Shown here piece after piece: positions 6,586 through 10,946 of a stretch of DNA of 10,946 nucleotides (the stretch's first letter is position 1; every line of letters begins with the position of its first letter). A model generated the notes under the pieces. The model saw only the letters and a list, made by a program, of their open reading frames with translations, was not told the origin of the DNA and did no database searches. A program made the position numbers and the translations under genes. The DNA lies in the NCBI GenBank assembly GCA_002454015.1, contig DKIB01000058.1, positions 7,469-18,414 on the forward strand. Direction: 5' to 3'. The stretch is from Proteobacteria bacterium UBA6729. Lineage in GTDB: Bacteria > Pseudomonadota > Gammaproteobacteria > Porifericomitales > Porifericomitaceae.

Positions 6586-7371
6586 ATGAGCACCAGACCT
6601 GCATCGCATGGCTCAAGATGGACCCGCTCACAATTGCTGGTGGCCTTCGGCCTGTATTGCCAGACGCCGTTTGGCAAAATGCATGGCAGAAACCCGCAGC
6701 TCATTCAGTATGCTGCATTGATCGGCAGGTCCCCGGACGCACTGGCGATGAAAATGGTGAATATAGCCAGTCTGGATCCTGCCATTACCTCAACCGGGAG
6801 AACAGGGTTGATGGCGGTTGCGGCTGCCGACCGGGCCATGTGGGAGGAAATGCACAGTGATTGGCAGAAGTTTGCGCTGGAATCATCTGCAGAGATTGCA
6901 GGCCTGACGGCAGCGGATGCAACCGGCATACGCGAGTCTGAGGGGCATGGGGACTACGCGGGTGCAGATAGAGTCGCGCCAGCCAGGATGCGTATCGGTC
7001 AGGCCTTTTTTCGCAGGGCCGTGCTCAGTGCCTATAACCAGCAGTGTTGCATTACCGGGTTGGCCATACCGGGATTGCTGGTTGCCAGTCACATTATCCC
7101 CTGGCGGGACGCCGACAACAACAAATTGAACCCACGCAATGGATTATGCCTGTCGGCCTTGCACGACAAGGCCTTTGACCGGGGGATTCTGACGATAGAC
7201 AGGGAGTTTGCGGTTTGCGTATCCAAAAAGGTGGTGGCCGATGCGTTTTATAAGTCTGCCATTTTGCGTTATGATAATCAGCGTATAAATTTGCCGAACA
7301 GGTTCCGGCCGGATGCCGAGTTTCTGGAGTATCATCGTGCAAATATTTTTGAGCAGGGCAGGCGGGTATGA
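6586..7371 (+). CDS. HNH endonuclease (HNH_2-type) with N-terminal helical domain
   Basis: 261 residues. The N-terminal domain (about 11-66) has the pattern WTRSQLLVAFGLYCQTPFGK ... NPQLI ... LIGRSPDALAMKMVNIASLDP, typical of a DNA-binding-like module found before HNH domains in putative restriction-type nucleases. The C-terminal nuclease core begins with CCITG (154-158), followed by ASHIIPW with H169, PRNGLCLS with N185 and ALHDKAFDRG with H193 and D198. This is the H-N-H arrangement of a beta-beta-alpha metal finger, so it should cut DNA. The ATG is 1 nt after the permease stop, and the TGA overlaps the NUDIX ATG (ATGA). It is more AT-rich than the surrounding genes (30 of 60 bases G+C at 7201-7260, against 45 of 60 at 8161-8220), which suggests acquisition. 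A defence or genome-maintenance role is inference; no methylase or ATPase partner lies beside it. Confidence 0.88.
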   Translation: MSTRPASHGSRWTRSQLLVAFGLYCQTPFGKMHGRNPQLIQYAALIGRSPDALAMKMVNIASLDPAITSTGRTGLMAVAAADRAMWEEMHSDWQKFALESSAEIAGLTAADATGIRESEGHGDYAGADRVAPARMRIGQAFFRRAVLSAYNQQCCITGLAIPGLLVASHIIPWRDADNNKLNPRNGLCLSALHDKAFDRGILTIDREFAVCVSKKVVADAFYKSAILRYDNQRINLPNRFRPDAEFLEYHRANIFEQGRRV

Positions 7372-7970
7372 GTGCAGGGGTTCGTAGTGCAGTGGATATG
7401 CAGTTCTGCATGCAGTGTGGTTCAGGCGCTGTAGAGCGGCGCATCCCGGAACTGGACAATCGCCCGCGTGATGTATGCAGTGCCTGCGGGCATATCCACT
7501 ATGAGAACCCGCGCGTCATCGCCGGGTGCCTGGCCCTGTGGCAGGACCGCATCCTGCTGTGCAAGCGCAACATCGATCCACGCATGGGGTTGTGGAGTCT
7601 GCCCGCCGGGTTCATGGAGTCGGGGGAGACCGCAGCGGACGCTGCCATCCGCGAGACCTTGGAAGAGGCCAACAGTCGGGTGGAGGTGACAGGGTTGTAT
7701 GCTCTGCTGAGCCTGCCGCATGCCGATCAGGTTTATGCGATCTATCGAGCCCGGATGCTGGGTCCGGAGTGTGCGCCCGGCGTGGAGAGCCAGAGCGTTG
7801 CACTGGTGACCCCCGAGCAGATTCCCTGGGATCAGTTGGCCTTTGCCACGATACGCTACACACTGGAACTGTATCTTGCCGACCTGCAACACGGGGTACT
7901 CCGTATCCATGCCGGTGATGTGCTGCGTGAGGATGGCGGCGCTTCGCGTCTGCGCTTGCACGCCGCGTAG
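7368..7970 (+). CDS. NUDIX hydrolase with N-terminal zinc ribbon
   Basis: 200 residues. A zinc ribbon precedes the catalytic domain, with C14-C17 (CMQC) and C37-C40 (CSAC), as in the NudC/ADP-ribose type with a NUDIX_N_2 module. The Nudix box reads G81 x5 E87 x7 R95 E96 T L E99 E100, so every metal-binding glutamate is present; the last glycine of the consensus is asparagine (N102). The enzyme should hydrolyse a nucleoside diphosphate linked to another moiety; NADH, ADP-ribose or FAD-type substrates are plausible but not decidable here. Translation overlaps the HNH stop by ATGA. Methionine 11, just before the first zinc cysteine, is a possible alternative start. It lies 5 nt before rnfB, so a link to redox-cofactor turnover is possible. 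Confidence 0.92.
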   Translation: MSAGVRSAVDMQFCMQCGSGAVERRIPELDNRPRDVCSACGHIHYENPRVIAGCLALWQDRILLCKRNIDPRMGLWSLPAGFMESGETAADAAIRETLEEANSRVEVTGLYALLSLPHADQVYAIYRARMLGPECAPGVESQSVALVTPEQIPWDQLAFATIRYTLELYLADLQHGVLRIHAGDVLREDGGASRLRLHAA

Positions 7971-7975
7971 CGGGG

Positions 7976-8404
7976 ATGCTGCACATGGACCGACCTGACC
8001 CGCACAGTGCCACCCTGCACGCAATCGATGCACTGTTGCCGCAGACGCAGTGTGGCCGCTGTGGCTACCCCGGGTGTCGCCCCTACGCCACAGCCGTTGC
8101 TGCCGGGACGGCGGCAGCAACCCTGTGTGCGCCGGGGGGGGCAGTCACGGCACGGGCCCTGGCGCGATTGCTGGGACATGAGCCTCCGGTGCGGCCGCCG
8201 CCGGACGAAGCTGCCCGGGTGGCGCTGGTGCGGGAGGCCGATTGTATCGGCTGTGTACGCTGCATCCAGGTCTGCCCGGTGGATGCTGTCATCGGTGCCC
8301 CCGGCTGGATGCACACGGTAGTCGCCGCTGACTGTACCGGGTGTGGCCTTTGTGTGTCAGCCTGCCCGGTGGATTGCATCGAGTGGGTAGAGGGGGGCGC
8401 ATGA
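7976..8404 (+). CDS. rnfB: Rnf/Rsx electron-transport complex subunit B, short form without membrane anchor
   Basis: 142 residues. It carries three [4Fe-4S] sites: C26-x2-C29-x4-C34-x16-C51 in [10 protein letters not shown]...LCAPGG, the RnfB-specific cluster; then two ferredoxin-type clusters, C90/C93/C96/C100 and C120/C123/C126/C130. RnfB passes electrons between ferredoxin and the membrane subunits of the ion-translocating Rnf complex, or in Rsx form helps reduce SoxR. E. coli RsxB has about 38 extra N-terminal residues forming a membrane helix and about 30 extra C-terminal residues; both are absent here. The helix cannot be recovered upstream because the NUDIX gene ends 5 nt away. The ATG at 7985 (residue 4) has a better-spaced GGGG and may be the true start. 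The stop overlaps the rnfC start by ATGA. Confidence 0.93.
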   Translation: MLHMDRPDPHSATLHAIDALLPQTQCGRCGYPGCRPYATAVAAGTAAATLCAPGGAVTARALARLLGHEPPVRPPPDEAARVALVREADCIGCVRCIQVCPVDAVIGAPGWMHTVVAADCTGCGLCVSACPVDCIEWVEGGA

Positions 8405-9858
8405 AAACGGTTCCGGCAGGCTTTCCCGGCGGCTTGCGGCTGCAAACACACAAACGGACCACCAGTGAGGGGCTGTCCCGGTTGGTGCCGCTGCCGGAGC
8501 GCATCATATTGCCCCTGCAACAGCATATCGGTCTGCCGCCCGCACCACTGGTGAAGGTGGGGGATACGGTATTGAAGGGGCAGGTCATTGCCGACAGTGA
8601 GCACTATGTGAGTGTCCCCCTGCACGCCAGCACTTCCGGGCGGGTCAGTGACATGGATATGTATCCGGTTGCGGGTGGCAGGACACTCTGCATCGTCATT
8701 GAGCCCGATGGTCAGGATCGGTGGAGTGATATTCGGCCTACCCATGATTATCAGGGTCGGGATCCGAAGGTGGTGCATAAATTGATCCGTGCCTGTGGCA
8801 TCGTGGGCCTGGGGGGTGCCGGGTTCCCCACTCATGTGAAGGTGCATGAGGGGGTGGAGAACGAGGTGCATACCCTCATTATCAATGGCGTGGAATGCGA
8901 GCCGTACATCACCTGTGACGACCGCCTGATCCGGGAGAAGGCTGAATATGTGGTGGCCGGCACCCGCATGATGGCCCATGCCCTCAAGGCCGGACGCAGT
9001 ATCATCGCCGTTGAGGAGGATATGCCGGAGGCGGCTACCGCACTGGAACAGGCCCTGCATGGGACACAGGATATTGAGTTGATAGCGGTGGCCACATGCT
9101 ATCCGGCCGGTGGAGAAAAACAGCTGGTACAGGCATTGACCGGTCGTGAGGTGCCCAGTGGGGGGCTGGCCATACATGTAGGTGTGGTCGTGCAGAATGT
9201 TGCAACCGCAGCCGCCACGTACCGTGCCGTGACCCGTGGGGAGCCGGTGGTATCGCGATATATAACGGTTACCGGGGCCGTCTCACAGCCGGGCAATCTG
9301 CAGGTGTTGTTGGGTTCCCCGGTCGGTGATTGCCTGCAGATGTGTGATTGCGATGTCGACGGCAGGGTCGTGCTCGGTGGCCCGATGATGGGTCGCATGC
9401 TTGAAGACACCGCCGCCCCGGTTACCAAGACCGTCAACTGTATTCTGGTGGGTAGCGCCGCCACTGTGAGCACTGCGGAGCAGCCCTGCATACGCTGTGG
9501 CAACTGTGTAGATGTATGTCCGGTGCGGCTGATGCCGCACGAGTTGCATCAGGCCGCCCGCGCAGACGATCTGGAGAGTCTCAGGGAACTGCACCTGTTT
9601 GATTGCATAGAGTGTGGCTGTTGCGCCTATGTATGCCCGAGTCACATTCCGCTGGTGCTGGATTACCGCAATGCCAAGGAGGCCATTGCTGCCCAGGAAC
9701 GCCGTCGGGTCGGCGCCGACCGGGCTCGAGCCCGGTTTGAGGAGCGCAATGCCAGACTGCATCAGCAGCAACAGCAACGCACCCCGGTTTCTGCCCCGGA
9801 AGATGCGGCTGAACGGCTGGAGTATGTCAGGCAGGCAGCGGCGCGCAACAAATCATGA
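8401..9858 (+). CDS. rnfC: Rnf/Rsx electron-transport complex subunit C
   Basis: 485 residues. Peripheral subunit of the Rnf complex that oxidises NADH or reduces NAD+ through FMN and iron-sulfur clusters. The N-terminal family block runs GGLRLQTHK ... [11 protein letters not shown]. It is followed by the nucleotide/flavin-binding loop [12 protein letters not shown] (136-147) with NGVECEPY (162-169), and two [4Fe-4S] sites at C363/C366/C369/C373 and C402/C405/C408/C412, each ending in CP. The long alanine- and lysine-rich C-terminal extension of E. coli RsxC is missing, and the tail ends soon after a Gln-rich stretch (455-459). The ATG at 8401 overlaps the rnfB stop and gives the correct RnfC N-terminus; the frame is open further upstream but only shadows rnfB. 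The stop overlaps the next gene's ATG. Confidence 0.96.
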   Translation: MKTVPAGFPGGLRLQTHKRTTSEGLSRLVPLPERIILPLQQHIGLPPAPLVKVGDTVLKGQVIADSEHYVSVPLHASTSGRVSDMDMYPVAGGRTLCIVIEPDGQDRWSDIRPTHDYQGRDPKVVHKLIRACGIVGLGGAGFPTHVKVHEGVENEVHTLIINGVECEPYITCDDRLIREKAEYVVAGTRMMAHALKAGRSIIAVEEDMPEAATALEQALHGTQDIELIAVATCYPAGGEKQLVQALTGREVPSGGLAIHVGVVVQNVATAAATYRAVTRGEPVVSRYITVTGAVSQPGNLQVLLGSPVGDCLQMCDCDVDGRVVLGGPMMGRMLEDTAAPVTKTVNCILVGSAATVSTAEQPCIRCGNCVDVCPVRLMPHELHQAARADDLESLRELHLFDCIECGCCAYVCPSHIPLVLDYRNAKEAIAAQERRRVGADRARARFEERNARLHQQQQQRTPVSAPEDAAERLEYVRQAAARNKS

Positions 9859-10616
9859 TCCGGCCGGCTGGCTGCACATACGGGCAGGGTAGCAGCCGCC
9901 GTATGTGCGTGTGGCTGGTCACGGTGTTTGTCATCGGCCTGTCGTCAGGCGGGGCGCAGGTAGTACCGTCCCCGCAGCACCCTGCACATAACAGCCTTGC
10001 CGCTATGCGTGGTGAGTATCAGGGCGCTTACAAAGGCGCAGCTGTGCGGGTCTGGGTGGAGCCCTTGCCGGTCGATTCGGGGCCGTTTAACAGCGCTGCC
10101 CTGCTGGTGTTCCGGGAGGCGCGCCGGGAGGCCCTGATAGCGCACATGCAAGCGCTTGTTGCAGACATTGATCCGTATTACCGTGAGATGTGTGCCAACG
10201 CCATATATGTGGAGGAAGACCAGCGCTACTATATCAGTCTGCCCTATACCGGTATCCCCGGTGCGGGGCTGGCTCTGTTGCGTGATGACGGACTGGAGCC
10301 TGACTGGGAGAGGATTGGCTATCGCACGGGGCGCCTCATCAATGAAGAGTATATTCAGCTGCGTGGCAAGGAATACGCCATCAAGAAACTGCGGCGTGAT
10401 CCGGATACAGGCCTGTTGCGAGACATACAATTTACGCGCACCGGCTTTTTGCAGAATCCCTTTGCCAACCCTGTTGTGCGGTTGCAATACCTGCACAGTC
10501 GGCCTGCAGAAGCGGAACTGCTGCTGGCCTACCTGCGCAACAAGTCAGCTGCCATGGAGGATGTGCAGCGTTATGAACCGGGCACCGCGTACCCTGCCAT
10601 CTGTGATCGATTCTGA
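9855..10616 (+). CDS. Unrecognised exported protein coupled to rnfC
   Basis: 253 residues, family not recognised. The ATG overlaps the rnfC stop (ATGA). An internal ATG at 9903 (residue 17) follows two arginines. Either start places a hydrophobic stretch CVWLVTVFVIGLSSGGAQ (18-35) near the N-terminus, a signal peptide with probable cleavage after AQ. No lipobox cysteine is seen, so a soluble periplasmic protein is likely. The mature part has only two cysteines, C113 and C250, which could form a disulfide. It is rich in aromatic and charged residues (GEYQGAYKG, RYYISLPY, EEYIQLRGKEYAI), suggesting a compact alpha/beta fold, with no repeats or further membrane segments. It does not resemble RnfG, which would carry a covalent-FMN SGAT motif. 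Its coupling to rnfC suggests a role with the Rnf complex, but that is inference. Confidence 0.8.
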   Translation: MIRPAGCTYGQGSSRRMCVWLVTVFVIGLSSGGAQVVPSPQHPAHNSLAAMRGEYQGAYKGAAVRVWVEPLPVDSGPFNSAALLVFREARREALIAHMQALVADIDPYYREMCANAIYVEEDQRYYISLPYTGIPGAGLALLRDDGLEPDWERIGYRTGRLINEEYIQLRGKEYAIKKLRRDPDTGLLRDIQFTRTGFLQNPFANPVVRLQYLHSRPAEAELLLAYLRNKSAAMEDVQRYEPGTAYPAICDRF

Positions 10617-10628
10617 AGCAGGCTTCAG
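10613..10628. terminator. Shared palindrome spanning two convergent stop codons
   Basis: CTGAAGC (10613-10619) and GCTTCAG (10622-10628) are perfect reverse complements; in practice a 6-bp stem with the 4-nt loop CAGG. The TGA of the exported-protein gene (10614-10616) and the TGA of the convergent rnfA-like gene (10627-10625) both lie inside it. It could end transcription in both directions, but there is no T-run on either side, so it would be a weak intrinsic terminator. Confidence 0.35.
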
Positions 10629-10946
10629 CCGAATGCCTGCATGGACATGCCGATGATGCCCAATGTGATCAGGTAGATCGGCGTACCCCGGAACGGTGCC
10701 GGGGCATACTGCAGGCGCTTGCGCAGGTGTGTACAGACCAGCAGCAGCAGCGCCAGTCCCAGCCCGGCCCCCAGGGCATTGGCCAGCAGTGGCAGTGCCT
10801 CCGTGGCATCCCCGTAGACGATACCCAGCAACAGGGCGTTGCATAGTGCCAGGGGCACCAGGGTCTGTATGCGCACATCCCAGGGGGAGGGCAGCCGGGC
10901 TATCACTCCCCCGGCAGCAGCGGCCAGCAGGGCCATCAACGGCAGG
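10625..10946 (-). CDS. rnfA: Rnf/Rsx complex membrane subunit A-like protein, C-terminal fragment
   Basis: About 107 residues of the C-terminal part; the gene begins beyond the right edge and the frame is still open at 10946. The fragment is almost wholly hydrophobic with three or four membrane segments and ends with PAPFRGTPIYLITLGIIG, matching the RnfA/NqrE signature PAPFRG near the C-terminus of E. coli RsxA. RnfA and RnfE together form the membrane core that holds an intramembrane [2Fe-2S] cluster. The E. coli sequence PLITTNCAVLG aligns with PLALCNALLLG here, so the ligand cysteine position is alanine and a cysteine lies two residues earlier. The gene converges on the rnfBC cluster with 8 nt between stop codons, unlike the usual single rnfABCDGE operon. 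The other membrane subunits may lie upstream, outside the window. Confidence 0.82.
   Translation of the reverse strand, partial: LPLMALLAAAAGGVIARLPSPWDVRIQTLVPLALCNALLLGIVYGDATEALPLLANALGAGLGLALLLLVCTHLRKRLQYAPAPFRGTPIYLITLGIIGMSMQAFG

Noticed and set aside
55..7371. Septu-like system made of the ATPase and the HNH nuclease
   Set aside because: Septu pairs an ATPase and an HNH protein in one operon; here they are on opposite strands, 4.8 kb apart, in separate operons, and the ATPase carries its own TOPRIM-like region.
8083..9177. 364-residue leftward open frame
   Set aside because: It is antisense to rnfB and rnfC, whose cluster motifs are intact, and its translation has no recognisable family.

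Overview
The window looks like chromosomal DNA from a GC-rich gammaproteobacterium. The support is a long Rnf/Rsx-type electron-transport locus, a tandem pair of periplasmic M16 peptidases next to rsmD, and the start of coaD. No rRNA, tRNA, CRISPR array, insertion sequence or phage structural gene was found. Genus cannot be fixed from this sequence; the sulfur-oxidising or Chromatiales-like flavour is only a guess.

Left half (1-5627), leftward transcription: M16 peptidase with a complete zinc motif, then an M16 partner without it (11-nt overlap), then rsmD (7-nt gap). After rsmD comes a gap of about 500 nt holding GC-rich hairpins but no convincing gene. Next is a 568-residue OLD-like AAA ATPase with a C-terminal TOPRIM-like region, whose TGA stop overlaps the ATG of coaD. 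Only the first 19 codons of coaD are in the window. The ATPase gene is visibly more AT-rich than its neighbours and looks like an acquired, probably defence-type, nuclease placed between two housekeeping genes.

Centre (5628-5798): a divergent intergenic region with a possible extended -10 promoter for the rightward genes.

Right half (5799-10616), rightward transcription in one very tight cluster: TauE/SafE-family permease, HNH endonuclease (1-nt gap), zinc-ribbon NUDIX hydrolase (ATGA overlap), short RnfB (5-nt gap), RnfC (ATGA overlap), and an unrecognised exported protein (ATGA overlap). The HNH gene is also AT-richer than its surroundings, so this window has two nuclease-type genes each sealed into a housekeeping operon by minimal junctions.

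Right edge (10625-10946): the C-terminal third of an RnfA-like membrane subunit, on the opposite strand and convergent with rnfBC. The Rnf locus is therefore split in orientation. RnfB lacks its usual membrane anchor, and the RnfA fragment has its conserved TNC cysteine displaced. With the unknown exported protein coupled to rnfC, this is the part of the window most likely to hold something undescribed.
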